A stretch of 64,000 bases of DNA. Source: Phytophthora sp. 'mugwort'. Its lineage: Eukaryota > Oomycota > Peronosporomycetes > Peronosporales > Peronosporaceae. The translations under genes and the position numbers were made by a program. Positions 42,701 to 55,900 of this stretch are shown piece by piece. Location of the stretch: NCBI GenBank assembly GCA_033558025.1, contig JAUCEF010000002.1:2108001-2172000 (forward strand). The letters run 5' to 3'. Within the stretch, counting starts at the first letter, position 1, and each line of letters opens with the position of its first letter. The notes below the pieces were generated by a model. It did not search any database and was not told the DNA's origin. It worked only from the letters and a program-made list of their open reading frames with translations.

Positions 42701-43745
42701 TTCTATCGGTTTTCAAGTTTCAGCCTTCGACCCGTGCCTCTACATCAAGGTTGTCGATGGCCACTGTGTGCTCGTGCTGGTCTACGTGGACGATGTGTTG
42801 GTCACCGGAAGTTCACCCGAGCTGATCTCACGCACGAAGAACGACCTCAAGACACGCTTCGAAATGACTGACAGTGGCAAGTGTGTGTTCGTCCTTGGAA
42901 TCGAGCTGGTGGATGGCCCGGACGGCAGCGTGACGATGTGCCAGCGGCGTTATGTGGATGATATCCTGAAGCGTTTCGGTATGGACGAGTGCAAGGCTGT
43001 GGTGAGTCCGGTAGACATGAGCACTCGACTGGTTCCAAGTGACGCAGCGACCAAGTTGAACGCTCCGTTTCGCGAAGCTGTGGGTGCCCTCATGCACTTG
43101 ATGACTGCTACTCGCCCGGATATCGCGTACGCAGTAGGCTATGTATCGCGCTTCATGGAGAACCCCCAAGAGGAACACTGGGTTGCGGTCAAGCGCATTT
43201 TTCGCTATCTACAAGGCACCAAGACGCATGGAATCTGTTTCAAGCCAGGCAACAAGATCGACTTTCGTGGGTATTCGGATGCGGACTGGGCTGGCGACCT
43301 CGCGGACCGCAAGTCGACTTCCGGCTACACGTTCATGCTGATGGGTGCGCCAGTGAGCTGGGGAAGCAAGAAGCAGTCAAGTGTTTCGCTGTCTACGAGC
43401 GAGGCGGAATACATCGCGCTCAGTCTGGCGATCCAAGAAGGCAAGTGGATTCATCGCCTGCTATGCGAGATTTTGGCGGCTGCCAACGAGACTGGACCCG
43501 AGCTCAAGATCCGCGAAGACAACCAGTCGTGCATCAAGATGACGAAGAACCCAGTGAACCATGGTCGCGCCAAGCACATCGACATCAAGTACCATCACAT
43601 CCGTGATGAGGTCAAGCGCGGCGAAGTCAAGCTCGAGTACTGCGAGACTTCTATCATGCTGGCGGACATCATGACCAAGGCACTGCCAGGACCGCGCCAC
43701 ATGGATCTGACGGCGTCCCTCGGAATCCACGCGTGTTCGCATTGA
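39705..43745 (+). pseudogene. Family A Gag-Pol of A3 with a nonsense codon at the gag/protease border
   Basis: Full length and in frame, except that codon 263 is TGA (40491-40493) where intact copies have Trp (TGG), just after the Arg/Gly-rich knuckle region. The N-terminal 70 residues are A'-like ([19 protein letters not shown]) while the knuckle and everything after are A-like, so the element is a mosaic. The rest of Pol is open and has all active-site motifs. The same TGA is present in element Z (56111-56113). Read literally, it would make a Gag-only product of 262 residues. Confidence 0.92.
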
Positions 43746-43752
43746 GGGGGCG

Positions 43753-44095
43753 TATTGAGGGTTGCCGGGTTTTGGTACTGTGTACCAGTAACCGGTTAAC
43801 CCGAACCGGTCCAACACGATCCCGCGATGTTTACGGTACGTTGTTTACGCAACCGATGATTAGACGAGTAGGATGATTGGACGAGTGCGGAGTGTTGGTG
43901 ATTGGATGCACCAAATGATTGGATGCAGGGCTGCATATCTATGTGGTAGACTAGGTAGTGTAAGCTCCGATAAATCAATCACTTTCGAATCTTCCTTCTT
44001 CAGCTCAAGTGGTCTTCACTCCGGTCCCCGCACCTAAGTGCAGAACTCCCTCCGCTCAATCCAAGCCTCGCTTCAAGACCTCAACACCTTTATCA
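43753..44095 (+). repeat. Family A LTR (3' LTR of A3)
   Basis: 343 bp, right flank TCATC. An apparently identical copy lies 8,899 bp downstream at 52652-52994. Confidence 0.94.
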
Positions 44096-47000
44096 TCATC
44101 ACGGATGTGATGGTACTTGATGTCGATGTGCTTGGCGCGACCATGGTTCACTGGGTTCTTCGTCATCTTGATGCACGACTGGTTGTCTTCGCGGATCTTA
44201 AGCTCGGGTCCAGTCTCGTTGGCAGCCGCCAAAATCTCGCATAGCAGGCGATGAATCCACTTGCCTTCTTGGATCGCCAGACTGAGCGCGATGTATTCCG
44301 CCTCGCTCGTAGACAGCGAAACACTTGACTGCTTCTTGCTTCCCCAGCTCACTGGCGCACCCATCAGCATGAACGTGTAGCCGGAAGTCGACTTGCGGTC
44401 CGCGAGGTCGCCAGCCCAGTCCGCATCCGAATACCCACGAAAGTCGATCTTGTTGCCTGGCTTGAAACAGATTCCATGCGTCTTGGTGCCTTGTAGATAG
44501 CGAAAAATGCGCTTGACCGCAACCCAGTGTTCCTCTTGGGGGTTCTCCATGAAGCGCGATACATAGCCTACTGCGTACGCGATATCCGGGCGAGTAGCAG
44601 TCATCAAGTGCATGAGGGCACCCACAGCTTCGCGAAACGGAGCGTTCAACTTGGTCGCTGCGTCACTTGGAACCAGTCGAGTGCTCATGTCTACCGGACT
44701 CACCACAGCCTTGCACTCGTCCATACCGAAACGCTTCAGGATATCATCCACATAACGCCGCTGGCACATCGTCACGCTGCCGTCCGGGCCATCCACCAGC
44801 TCGATTCCAAGGACGAACACACACTTGCCACTGTCAGTCATTTCGAAGCGTGTCTTGAGGTCGTTCTTCGTGCGTGAGATCAGCTCGGGTGAACTTCCGG
44901 TGACCAACACATCGTCCACGTAGACCAGCACGAGCACACAGTGGCCATCGACAACCTTGATGTAGAGGCACGGGTCGAAGGCTGAAACTTGAAAACCGAT
45001 AGAACACACGAATTCGTCGAAGGTCTCGTTCCATACGCGCGAAGCTTGCTTGAGACCGTAAATCGCCTTGACCAATTCCAGGCAGTCGAAATCACCATCC
45101 AGCTCGACGCCTTCAGGAACCACGCAGAACACCAACTCCTTCATGACGCCGTACAGAAATGCCGTTACCACGTCGAGTTGGTCGAGGGGCCAGTCGAAAT
45201 ACTTGGCAATCGCGATGACCATGCGCAGCGTCACGTACTTGACCACGGGCGAGAACGTCTCCGTGTAGTCGATGCCGTACTTTTGCTTGAAACCCTTGGC
45301 CACCAGGCGCGCCTTGTACTTCTCGATCGATCCGTCGGCTTTGCGCTTAATCTTGAACACCCACTTGGTACCGATGGCGCTTTGTCCGCTGGGCAACTTG
45401 GCAGCACGAAACACACCACGAAGTCGCATCGACTTTAACTCAGCACGAATCGCCTTGCGCCAGTGCAATTGGTCCGGGCCGTTGACCGCTTCTTGGAATG
45501 TCGACGGCTCCGATAAGTCCACGGCTGCTTCGACCGCGTTGGCACTTGCACGCCAAAACACAGATGGAGTCGATTCTTCATCTTGGTCTCTAGACTTTTC
45601 TTCTTCATCTGCGTCTGTTCGGTGCGAAGGGGAGTCGTTCGGTGCACTTGCTTCTTCCAGTCCAGGTCGATGACGCACAGCGCGCGGTCTTCTGGCAGCT
45701 TCATCTTCATCACTTGGGCGGCTCTTGCGCTTCCCTGCCTGTTTGTACTCCGTCTGGCGCGGACCATCATCGTCGATGTCGAGCGAGTCGAAGTCCAGGT
45801 CGTCGACATCTTCATCAGAAATCGACGGTGAAAATCCAAAGGTTGATTCATCGAAGTTGACATCGCGACTGATGACCACCTGCCCCGCCTCGATGTCATA
45901 AAGTCGATACGCCTTGGACACTTCTTCGTAACCCAGGAATAATCCGGCGCGAGCCTTGGGATCCCACTTGAGTCGCTTCTCCTTCGGAGTCAGGATGTAC
46001 GTCCGACAGCCGAAAACACGCATGTGCTTCACACTCGGCTTGGAGTTGTAAACGATCTCGAACGGAGTCTTGTGCTCGATCTTGGGTGACGGCAGACGAT
46101 TCTTCACGTAGATGGCAGTCATGGCCGCCTCAGCCCAGAAACACTTGTCCAGCTTAGCGTGATGCAGCATGCTGCGGCCGATCGTAACGATAGTTCGGAT
46201 GGCTCGCTCTGCCGTGCCGTTCGTCTGGTGCGCGTACGGAACCGTGGTTTGCTGCTCGATGCCTTCGTCTTCGTAGAAGTCGTTGAGCGAGTTGGTCGCA
46301 AACTCACGAGCTCCGTCGTGCCGCACAAACTTGACCTTCTTGCCGAACTGCTTCTGCACCTTCATGATGTACGTCTTGATGCAGTCTTCGCTCTCCGACT
46401 TGGCACTTAAGCAGAAACCCTTCATGCATCCACTGGCTTCGTCCACGATCAGTAGCAGGTACTTGCTGCCGCCAAGCGAGTTTTCCTCCATGGGTCCGCA
46501 GATGTCGAAGTGGAGCAGCTCAAATGTGTCGTAGCGACGCTTGTCACGGTTGCTTGGGAATGGTTTTTGGACCATTTTACCTTGCTGGCAACCACGACAC
46601 AGACTTGGTCCGCTCGACTTGAAAGGTGCCTTCGCGTCCTTGATCATGTGGTTGTCGACCATCTTGCGAAGCATCTCAACCGGAGCGTGACCCATGCGCG
46701 CGTGCAGGTCGACAGTCTTGCCACTCGTCGCCGCATTCGCCGATCGCTGAGGCGTCTGAAGCCAGTAGAGTCCATCCATGAGGTTTGCCGTCGCCACCAC
46801 TTGCTTGGAGTCTTTGTGCGCAATCTGCATCTTGGTGCCGTCGAACACCACTTGAAACTTGTCACTTTTGTTGATCTGCGGTACCGAAAGCAGATTCTTG
46901 CTCATGCTTGGCACGTACAGCGCGTTCTTGATCTCGATCTCGCGCTCGTCGCCATTGGGCAGAACCACTTGTTCCACGATGGTCCCTACACCCATGATGG

Positions 47001-48000
47001 CCGCCTTGTTGCCGTCGGCCACCGAAAGTTCGCCTTCGTTCCGCTCAATCAAATGGACGAACTTGGTCTTGTCGTTGCAGATGTGGTGCGTTGCGCCGCT
47101 GTCGACCGCCCACATCCCGGACACATTCTTGCCCGTCGAAACCCCACATTCCAGTGAAACCGCGAACGCTACTCGATCGTAGTCGTAGTCGTAGCCGTTG
47201 CTGTCGTTTCTCCACTGGATGTTGTTGGCCCCGCGTCCACGGCCGTTGCCGCCGCGTCTCGGCCCTCGGTTCTCGTCCTTCTGCTTGGTCCAGCACTTGT
47301 CAATCGTGTGCCCCACTTTTCCGCAGTACGTACACTGGCGAGACTCTCGGTCGGTGTTGAACGCCTTGGCCGCGTTCTCCGTCTTCACCGTCGCCGTCTT
47401 CTCGCCTTGTCTCTTGATGTGCTCATTCGTGAGCACCTTCACGACGTCTTGCGACCGCAGTTCAGCGCTGCTCATCTCCAAGTTCAGCACGACGTTCTCG
47501 TAGCTCTTGGGGAGGCTGCGCAACAAGCAGATCGCCACGTCCTCGTCCTCCATCTTGGCACCGATGCTGCTGAGCTTGGCGCTGATGTTGAGGACCTCGT
47601 TGCAATGATGCAACACATTGCCGCCTTCCGACATCTCCATGCTGAAGAGTTGGCGCTTCAGGTAGATGCGTCCAGCCTTCTGCGAACCACCGTACAGCGT
47701 CTTCAGGCGCGACCAGGCAACCCACGCTTCCTCGCAGTCGTCGACCACATGGTGGTAGTCCGCGTCCATGTGGAGTAGCATCAGTCCGAAAGCGATGTTG
47801 CTCAACTTGACGTAGTCGTCCTTGGCCCGCGAGTCCGTGTAGCTTGGCGTCGTCTCACGGTTCACGACATGCCACGTCGACTTGGTCAGGAACACGCCAC
47901 GCATGTAGCGGTTCCACGTCGCGTAGTTGTCCCCGTTGAACTTGTCAATGGAGACCTTGGTCGAGGCGTCTTGGGCAGAGGACATGGTGCTTGGGCTCAT
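44096..48000 (-). pseudogene. A4: mosaic A'/A Gag-Pol, C-terminus cut off
   Basis: Open from the ATG at 47998-48000 to about residue 1301 (HHIRD), where the A3 LTR removes the last 46 residues including [11 protein letters not shown]. The N-terminal part (about 46040-48000) appears identical to A' (37141-39101), while the C-terminal part (44096 to about 45935) appears identical to Z (52995-54834). The switch lies between about 45936 and 46040. This is the product expected from unequal crossing-over between A' and a Z-like copy. RNase H catalytic motifs remain, but the element has no polypurine tract or 3' LTR of its own. Confidence 0.9.
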
Positions 48001-48004
48001 AACC

Positions 48005-48343
48005 TGATGAAAGGTATGGATCTTGGACACGAAGCTTGTACGAAGCGGAGGGAGGGACGTCGCAGACGGCGGGACCGGAGCGAAGGCACTTGAGGGGTAG
48101 AATGAAGATTCGAAAGTGATTGAATTGTTGGAGCTTACACCCTACTGTTATAGACACGTGACCCTGCGTCCTATCACCTAGTGCATCTAATCAACCATCA
48201 CTCACCAGTGTTCGTCCAATCATCCTACTCGTCTAATCATCGGTGGCGTAAACAACGTACCGTAAACATCGCGGGATCGTGTTGGACCGGTTCGGGTTAA
48301 CCGGTTACTGGTACACAGTACCAAAACCCGGCAACCCTCAATA
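48005..48343 (-). repeat. Subfamily A' LTR (5' LTR of A4)
   Basis: 339 bp, apparently identical to 39106-39444, offset by 8,899 bp. Confidence 0.94.
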
Positions 48344-48599
48344 GTTGTTTACGCAACCGATGATTAGACGAGTAGGATGATTGGACGAGTGCGGAGTGTT
48401 GGTGATTGGATGCACCAAATGATTGGATGCAGGGCTGCATATCTATGTGGTAGACTAGGTAGTGTAAGCTCCGATAAATCAATCACTTTCGAATCTTCCT
48501 TCTTCAGCTCAAGTGGTCTTCACTCCGGTCCCCGCACCCAAGTGCAGAACTCCCTCCGCTCAACCCAAGCCTCGCTTCAAGACCTCAACACCTTTATCA
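48344..48599 (+). repeat. Family A LTR of A5, 5'-truncated
   Basis: 256 bp. The first 87 bp of the LTR are missing and it starts at GTTGTTTACG, directly against the A' LTR. It corresponds to 39445-39700, where the missing part lies on the other side of A'. The putative initiator and the primer-binding site (48600-48615) remain, but the upstream U3 dyads are gone. Confidence 0.92.
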
Positions 48600-48603
48600 G
48601 GTT

Positions 48604-51600
48604 ATGAGCCCAAGCACCATGTCCTCTGCCCAAGACGTCTCGACCAAGGTCTCCATCGACAAGTTCAACGGAGACAACTACGCGACGTGGAACCGCTACA
48701 TGCGTGGCGTGTTCCTGACCAAGTCGACGTGGCATGTGGTGAATCGGGAAACGTCTCCATCCTTTACGGACTCCCGGGCCAAGGACGAGTATGTCAAGTC
48801 GAGCAACATCGCTTTTGGACTGATGTTGCTTCACATGGACGCCGACTACCATCATGTGGTCGATGACTGCGAGGAAGCATGGATCGCGTGGACGCGCTTG
48901 AAGACGCTGTACGGTGGATCGCAGAAGGCTGGTCGCATCTACCTGAAGCGCCAACTCTTCAGCATGGAGATGTCGGAAGGCGGCAATGTGTTGCATCATT
49001 GCAACGAGGTCCTCAACATCAGCGCCAAGCTCAGCAGCATCGGTGCCAAGATGGAGGACGAGGACGTGGCGATCTGCTTGTTGCGCAGCCTCCCCAAGAG
49101 CTACGAGAACGTCGTGCTGAACTTGGAGATGAGCAGCGCTGAACTGCGGTCGCAAGACGTTGTGAAGGTGCTCACGAACGAGCACATCAAGCGACAAGGC
49201 GAGAAGACGGCGACGGTGAAGACGGAGAACGCGGCCAAGGCGTTCAACACCGACCGTGAGCCTCGCCAATGCACGTACTGCGGAAAATTGGGGCATGTCA
49301 TTGACAAGTGCTGGACCAAGCAGAAGGACGAGAACAGAGGGCCAAGACGCGGCGGCAACGGCCGTGGACGCGGGGCCAACAACATCCAGTGGAGAAACGA
49401 CAGCGACGGCTACGACAACGACTACGATCGAGTGGCGTTCGCGGTTTCCCTGGAATGTGGAGTTTCGACGGACAAAAATGTGTCCGGGATGTGGGCGGTT
49501 GACAGCGGTGCCACGCACCATATTTGCAACGACAAGTCCAAGTTCGCCAATTTGATCGAGCGAAATGAAGGCGAACTTTCGGTGGCCGATGGCAACAAGG
49601 CTGCCATCAAGGGTGTGGGGACCATCGTGGAAAGAGTGGTCCTGCCTAACGGCGACGAGCGCGAGATCGAGATCAAGAACGCGCTTTACGTGCCAAATAT
49701 GAGCAAGAATCTGCTTTCAGTGCCGCAGATAAACAAGCATGGCAAGTTCCAAGTGGTATTTGACGGCACTGAGATGCACGTTTCGCGCAAGGACTCGAAT
49801 CAAGTGGTGGCGACGGCGGATCTCGTGGACGGACTCTACTGGCTTCGCACACCTCAGCGATCGGCAAATGCGGCGACAAGTGGAAGGACGGTCGATTTGC
49901 ACGCGCGTATGGGTCACGCTCCAGTCGAGGTTCTTCGCAAGATGGTCGACACCAAGATGATCAAGGACGCGAAAGCACCTTCCAAGTCGAGTGGACCAAG
50001 TGTGTGTCGTGGTTGCCAGCAAGGCAAAATGGTCCAAAAACCATTCCCAAGCAACCGTGACAAGCGTCGCTACGACACATTTGAGCTGCTCCACTTTGAC
50101 ATCTGCGGACCCATGGAGGAAAACTCGCTTGGCGGTAGCAAGTACCTGCTCCTGATCGTGGACGAAGCCAGCGGATGCATGAAGGGTTTCTGTCTGCGTG
50201 CCAAGTCGGAGAGCGAAGACTGCATCAAGACGTACATCATGAAGGTGCAGAAGCAGTTCGGCAAGAAGGTCAAGTTTGTGCGGCACGACGGAGCTCGTGA
50301 GTTTGCGACTAACTCGCTCAAGGATTTTTACGAAGACGAAGGCATCGAGCAGCAAACCACGGTTCCGTACGCGCACCAGACCAACGGCACGGCAGAGCGA
50401 GCCATCCGAACTATCGTCACGATCGGCCGCAGCATGTTGCATCACGCCAAGCTGGACAAGTGTTTCTGGGCTGAGGCGGCGATGACGGCCATCTATGTGA
50501 AGAACCGCCTGCCGTCACCCAAGATCGAGCACAAGACTCCGTTCGAGATCGTCTACAACTCCAAGCCGAGTGTGAAGCACATGCGTGTTTTCGGCTGTCG
50601 GACGTACATCCTGACTCCGAAGGAGAAGCGACTCAAGTGGGATCCCAAGGCTCGCGCCGGATTGTTTCTGGGTTACGAAGAAGTGTCCAAGGCGTATCGA
50701 CTTTATGACATCGAGGCGGGGCAGGTGGTCATCAGTCGCGATGTCAACTTCGATGAATCAACCTTTGGATTTTCACCGTCGATTTCTGATGAAGATGTCG
50801 ACGACCTGGACTTCGACTCGCTCGACATCGACGATGATGGTCCGCGCCAGACGGAGTACAAACAGGCAGGGAAGCGCAAGAGCCGCCCGAGTGACGAAGA
50901 TGAAGCTGCCAGAAGACCGCGCGCTGTGCGTCATCGACCTGGACTGGAAGAAGCAAGTGCACCGAACGACTCCCCTTCGCACCGAACAGACGCAGATGAA
51001 GAAGAAAAGTCTAGAGACCAAGATGAAGAATCGACTCCATCTGTGTTTTGGCGTGCAAGTGCCAACGCGGTCGAAGCAGCCGTGGACTTATCGGAGCCGT
51101 CGACATTCCAAGAAGCGGTCAACGGCCCGGACCAATTGCACTGGCGCAAGGCGATTCGTGCTGAGTTAAAGTCGATGCGACTTCGTGGTGTGTTTCGTGC
51201 TGCCAAGTTGCCCAGCGGACAAAGCGCCATCGGTACCAAGTGGGTGTTCAAGATTAAGCGCAAAGCCGACGGATCGATCGAGAAGTACAAGGCGCGCCTG
51301 GTGGCCAAGGGTTTCAAGCAAAAGTACGGCATCGACTACACGGAGACGTTCTCGCCCGTGGTCAAGTACGTGACGCTGCGCATGGTCATCGCGATTGCCA
51401 AGTATTTCGACTGGCCCCTCGACCAACTCGACGTGGTAACGGCATTTCTGTACGGCGTCATGAAGGAGTTGGTGTTCTGCGTGGTTCCTGAAGGCGTCGA
51501 GCTGGATGGTGATTTCGACTGCCTGGAATTGGTCAAGGCGATTTACGGTCTCAAGCAAGCTTCGCGCGTATGGAACGAGACCTTCGACGAATTCGTGTGT

Positions 51601-52644
51601 TCTATCGGTTTTCAAGTTTCAGCCTTCGACCCGTGCCTCTACATCAAGGTTGTCGATGGCCACTGTGTGCTCGTGCTGGTCTACGTGGACGATGTGTTGG
51701 TCACCGGAAGTTCACCCGAGCTGATCTCACGCACGAAGAACGACCTCAAGACACGCTTCGAAATGACTGACAGTGGCAAGTGTGTGTTCGTCCTTGGAAT
51801 CGAGCTGGTGGATGGCCCGGACGGCAGCGTGACGATGTGCCAGCGGCGTTATGTGGATGATATCCTGAAGCGTTTCGGTATGGACGAGTGCAAGGCTGTG
51901 GTGAGTCCGGTAGACATGAGCACTCGACTGGTTCCAAGTGACGCAGCGACCAAGTTGAACGCTCCGTTTCGCGAAGCTGTGGGTGCCCTCATGCACTTGA
52001 TGACTGCTACTCGCCCGGATATCGCGTACGCAGTAGGCTATGTATCGCGCTTCATGGAGAACCCCCAAGAGGAACACTGGGTTGCGGTCAAGCGCATTTT
52101 TCGCTATCTACAAGGCACCAAGACGCATGGAATCTGTTTCAAGCCAGGCAACAAGATCGACTTTCGTGGGTATTCGGATGCGGACTGGGCTGGCGACCTC
52201 GCGGACCGCAAGTCGACTTCCGGCTACACGTTCATGCTGATGGGTGCGCCAGTGAGCTGGGGAAGCAAGAAGCAGTCAAGTGTTTCGCTGTCTACGAGCG
52301 AGGCGGAATACATCGCGCTCAGTCTGGCGATCCAAGAAGGCAAGTGGATTCATCGCCTGCTATGCGAGATTTTGGCGGCTGCCAACGAGACTGGACCCGA
52401 GCTCAAGATCCGCGAAGACAACCAGTCGTGCATCAAGATGACGAAGAACCCAGTGAACCATGGTCGCGCCAAGCACATCGACATCAAGTACCATCACATC
52501 CGTGATGAGGTCAAGCGCGGCGAAGTCAAGCTCGAGTACTGCGAGACTTCTATCATGCTGGCGGACATCATGACCAAGGCACTGCCAGGACCGCGCCACA
52601 TGGATCTGACGGCGTCCCTCGGAATCCACGCGTGTTCGCATTGA
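48604..52644 (+). CDS. Family A copia Gag-Pol polyprotein (A5), intact
   Basis: A 1346-residue uninterrupted ORF with all domains of A2. It lacks the W263 stop seen in A3, although it occupies the equivalent position in the 8,899-bp repeat. Its gag is A2-like ([19 protein letters not shown]), not A'-like as in A3, so the two tandem copies have been differently converted. Characteristic residues are [11 protein letters not shown] and TKLNAPF. The 5' LTR is truncated, so the protein could be made only if the remaining promoter works. A5 is a likely donor of proteins rather than a fully autonomous copy. Confidence 0.94.
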   Translation: MSPSTMSSAQDVSTKVSIDKFNGDNYATWNRYMRGVFLTKSTWHVVNRETSPSFTDSRAKDEYVKSSNIAFGLMLLHMDADYHHVVDDCEEAWIAWTRLKTLYGGSQKAGRIYLKRQLFSMEMSEGGNVLHHCNEVLNISAKLSSIGAKMEDEDVAICLLRSLPKSYENVVLNLEMSSAELRSQDVVKVLTNEHIKRQGEKTATVKTENAAKAFNTDREPRQCTYCGKLGHVIDKCWTKQKDENRGPRRGGNGRGRGANNIQWRNDSDGYDNDYDRVAFAVSLECGVSTDKNVSGMWAVDSGATHHICNDKSKFANLIERNEGELSVADGNKAAIKGVGTIVERVVLPNGDEREIEIKNALYVPNMSKNLLSVPQINKHGKFQVVFDGTEMHVSRKDSNQVVATADLVDGLYWLRTPQRSANAATSGRTVDLHARMGHAPVEVLRKMVDTKMIKDAKAPSKSSGPSVCRGCQQGKMVQKPFPSNRDKRRYDTFELLHFDICGPMEENSLGGSKYLLLIVDEASGCMKGFCLRAKSESEDCIKTYIMKVQKQFGKKVKFVRHDGAREFATNSLKDFYEDEGIEQQTTVPYAHQTNGTAERAIRTIVTIGRSMLHHAKLDKCFWAEAAMTAIYVKNRLPSPKIEHKTPFEIVYNSKPSVKHMRVFGCRTYILTPKEKRLKWDPKARAGLFLGYEEVSKAYRLYDIEAGQVVISRDVNFDESTFGFSPSISDEDVDDLDFDSLDIDDDGPRQTEYKQAGKRKSRPSDEDEAARRPRAVRHRPGLEEASAPNDSPSHRTDADEEEKSRDQDEESTPSVFWRASANAVEAAVDLSEPSTFQEAVNGPDQLHWRKAIRAELKSMRLRGVFRAAKLPSGQSAIGTKWVFKIKRKADGSIEKYKARLVAKGFKQKYGIDYTETFSPVVKYVTLRMVIAIAKYFDWPLDQLDVVTAFLYGVMKELVFCVVPEGVELDGDFDCLELVKAIYGLKQASRVWNETFDEFVCSIGFQVSAFDPCLYIKVVDGHCVLVLVYVDDVLVTGSSPELISRTKNDLKTRFEMTDSGKCVFVLGIELVDGPDGSVTMCQRRYVDDILKRFGMDECKAVVSPVDMSTRLVPSDAATKLNAPFREAVGALMHLMTATRPDIAYAVGYVSRFMENPQEEHWVAVKRIFRYLQGTKTHGICFKPGNKIDFRGYSDADWAGDLADRKSTSGYTFMLMGAPVSWGSKKQSSVSLSTSEAEYIALSLAIQEGKWIHRLLCEILAAANETGPELKIREDNQSCIKMTKNPVNHGRAKHIDIKYHHIRDEVKRGEVKLEYCETSIMLADIMTKALPGPRHMDLTASLGIHACSH

Positions 52645-52651
52645 GGGGGCG

Positions 52652-52994
52652 TATTGAGGGTTGCCGGGTTTTGGTACTGTGTACCAGTAACCGGTTAACC
52701 CGAACCGGTCCAACACGATCCCGCGATGTTTACGGTACGTTGTTTACGCAACCGATGATTAGACGAGTAGGATGATTGGACGAGTGCGGAGTGTTGGTGA
52801 TTGGATGCACCAAATGATTGGATGCAGGGCTGCATATCTATGTGGTAGACTAGGTAGTGTAAGCTCCGATAAATCAATCACTTTCGAATCTTCCTTCTTC
52901 AGCTCAAGTGGTCTTCACTCCGGTCCCCGCACCTAAGTGCAGAACTCCCTCCGCTCAATCCAAGCCTCGCTTCAAGACCTCAACACCTTTATCA
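52652..52994 (+). repeat. Family A LTR (3' LTR of A5)
   Basis: 343 bp, followed by TCATC (52995-52999), which matches the target-site half at 20626-20630. Confidence 0.94.
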
Positions 52995-55900
52995 TCATCA
53001 CGGATGTGATGGTACTTGATGTCGATGTGCTTGGCGCGACCATGGTTCACTGGGTTCTTCGTCATCTTGATGCACGACTGGTTGTCTTCGCGGATCTTAA
53101 GCTCGGGTCCAGTCTCGTTGGCAGCCGCCAAAATCTCGCATAGCAGGCGATGAATCCACTTGCCTTCTTGGATCGCCAGACTGAGCGCGATGTATTCCGC
53201 CTCGCTCGTAGACAGCGAAACACTTGACTGCTTCTTGCTTCCCCAGCTCACTGGCGCACCCATCAGCATGAACGTGTAGCCGGAAGTCGACTTGCGGTCC
53301 GCGAGGTCGCCAGCCCAGTCCGCATCCGAATACCCACGAAAGTCGATCTTGTTGCCTGGCTTGAAACAGATTCCATGCGTCTTGGTGCCTTGTAGATAGC
53401 GAAAAATGCGCTTGACCGCAACCCAGTGTTCCTCTTGGGGGTTCTCCATGAAGCGCGATACATAGCCTACTGCGTACGCGATATCCGGGCGAGTAGCAGT
53501 CATCAAGTGCATGAGGGCACCCACAGCTTCGCGAAACGGAGCGTTCAACTTGGTCGCTGCGTCACTTGGAACCAGTCGAGTGCTCATGTCTACCGGACTC
53601 ACCACAGCCTTGCACTCGTCCATACCGAAACGCTTCAGGATATCATCCACATAACGCCGCTGGCACATCGTCACGCTGCCGTCCGGGCCATCCACCAGCT
53701 CGATTCCAAGGACGAACACACACTTGCCACTGTCAGTCATTTCGAAGCGTGTCTTGAGGTCGTTCTTCGTGCGTGAGATCAGCTCGGGTGAACTTCCGGT
53801 GACCAACACATCGTCCACGTAGACCAGCACGAGCACACAGTGGCCATCGACAACCTTGATGTAGAGGCACGGGTCGAAGGCTGAAACTTGAAAACCGATA
53901 GAACACACGAATTCGTCGAAGGTCTCGTTCCATACGCGCGAAGCTTGCTTGAGACCGTAAATCGCCTTGACCAATTCCAGGCAGTCGAAATCACCATCCA
54001 GCTCGACGCCTTCAGGAACCACGCAGAACACCAACTCCTTCATGACGCCGTACAGAAATGCCGTTACCACGTCGAGTTGGTCGAGGGGCCAGTCGAAATA
54101 CTTGGCAATCGCGATGACCATGCGCAGCGTCACGTACTTGACCACGGGCGAGAACGTCTCCGTGTAGTCGATGCCGTACTTTTGCTTGAAACCCTTGGCC
54201 ACCAGGCGCGCCTTGTACTTCTCGATCGATCCGTCGGCTTTGCGCTTAATCTTGAACACCCACTTGGTACCGATGGCGCTTTGTCCGCTGGGCAACTTGG
54301 CAGCACGAAACACACCACGAAGTCGCATCGACTTTAACTCAGCACGAATCGCCTTGCGCCAGTGCAATTGGTCCGGGCCGTTGACCGCTTCTTGGAATGT
54401 CGACGGCTCCGATAAGTCCACGGCTGCTTCGACCGCGTTGGCACTTGCACGCCAAAACACAGATGGAGTCGATTCTTCATCTTGGTCTCTAGACTTTTCT
54501 TCTTCATCTGCGTCTGTTCGGTGCGAAGGGGAGTCGTTCGGTGCACTTGCTTCTTCCAGTCCAGGTCGATGACGCACAGCGCGCGGTCTTCTGGCAGCTT
54601 CATCTTCATCACTTGGGCGGCTCTTGCGCTTCCCTGCCTGTTTGTACTCCGTCTGGCGCGGACCATCATCGTCGATGTCGAGCGAGTCGAAGTCCAGGTC
54701 GTCGACATCTTCATCAGAAATCGACGGTGAAAATCCAAAGGTTGATTCATCGAAGTTGACATCGCGACTGATGACCACCTGCCCCGCCTCGATGTCATAA
54801 AGTCGATACGCCTTGGACACTTCTTCGTAACCCAGAAACAATCCGGCGCGAGCCTTGGGATCCCACTTGAGTCGCTTCTCCTTCGGAGTCAGGATGTACG
54901 TCCGACAGCCGAAAACACGCATGTGCTTCACACTCGGCTTGGACTTGTAGACGATCTCGAACGGAGTCTTGTGCTCGATCTTGGGTGACGGCAGGCGGTC
55001 CTTCACATAGATGGCCGTCATCGCCGCCTCAGCCCAGAAACACTTGTCCAGCTTGGCGTGGTGCAGCATGCTGCGGCCGATCGTGACGATAGTTCGGATG
55101 GCTCGCTCTGCCGTGCCGTTGGTCTGGTGCGCGTACGGAACCGTGGTTTGCTGCTCGATGCCTTCGTCTTCGTAAAAATCCTTGAGCGAGTTAGTCGCAA
55201 ACTCACGAGCTCCGTCGTGCCGCACAAACTTGACCTTCTTGCCGAATTGCGTCTGCACCTTCATGATGTATGTCTTGATGCAGTCTTCACTTTCCGACTT
55301 GGCACGCAGACAGAAACCCTTCATGCATCCGCTGGCTTCGTCCACGATCAGGAGCAGGTACTTGCTACCGCCAAGCGAGTTTTCCTCCATGGGTCCGCAG
55401 ATGTCAAAGTGGAGCAGCTCAAATGTGTCGTAGCGACGCTTGTCACGGTTGCTTGGGAATGGTTTTTGGACCATTTTGCCTTGCTGGCAACCACGACACA
55501 CACTTGGTCCACTCGACTTGGAAGGTGCTTTCGCGTCCTTGATCATCTTGGTGTCGACCATCTTGCGAAGAACCTCGACTGGAGCGTGACCCATACGCGC
55601 GTGCAAATCGACCGTCCTTCCACTTGTCGCCGCATTTGCCGATCGCTGAGGTGTGCGAAGCCAGTAGAGTCCGTCCACGAGATCCGCCGTCGCCACCACT
55701 TGATTCGAGTCCTTGCGCGAAACGTGCATCTCAGTGCCGTCAAATACCACTTGGAACTTGCCATGCTTGTTTATCTGCGGCACTGAAAGCAGATTCTTGC
55801 TCATATTTGGCACGTAAAGCGCGTTCTTGATCTCGATCTCGCGCTCGTCGCCGTTAGGCAGGACCACTCTTTCCACGATGGTCCCCACACCCTTGATGGC

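Larger units (their letters stand above)
34626..44095 (+). mobile_element. Family A retrotransposon A3, 5' LTR interrupted by A'
   Basis: A sense A element with a 5' LTR in two pieces (34626-34717 and 39450-39700, together 343 bp), coding sequence 39705-43745, and 3' LTR 43753-44095. Its polyprotein has one nonsense codon. The flanks GACTT on the left and TCATC on the right do not match. Confidence 0.9.
37090..54890. repeat. 8,899-bp tandem duplication (two units)
   Basis: Corresponding features recur at a constant offset of 8,899 bp: A' start 39101 to A4 start 48000, A3 ATG 39705 to A5 ATG 48604, LTR 43753 to 52652, TCATC 44096 to 52995. Unit borders are approximate (near 37.09, 45.99 and 54.89 kb) because they fall inside homologous coding sequence. 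The units differ mainly in gag-pol of A3 against A5 (about 39.74-42.5 kb). Confidence 0.88.

Noticed and set aside
34718..54890. Interpreting the repeated LTRs as a CRISPR array or satellite
   Set aside because: Repeats are 339-354 bp, have retroelement ends, primer sites and target duplications, and enclose polyproteins. Spacing is irregular and there are no short unique spacers.
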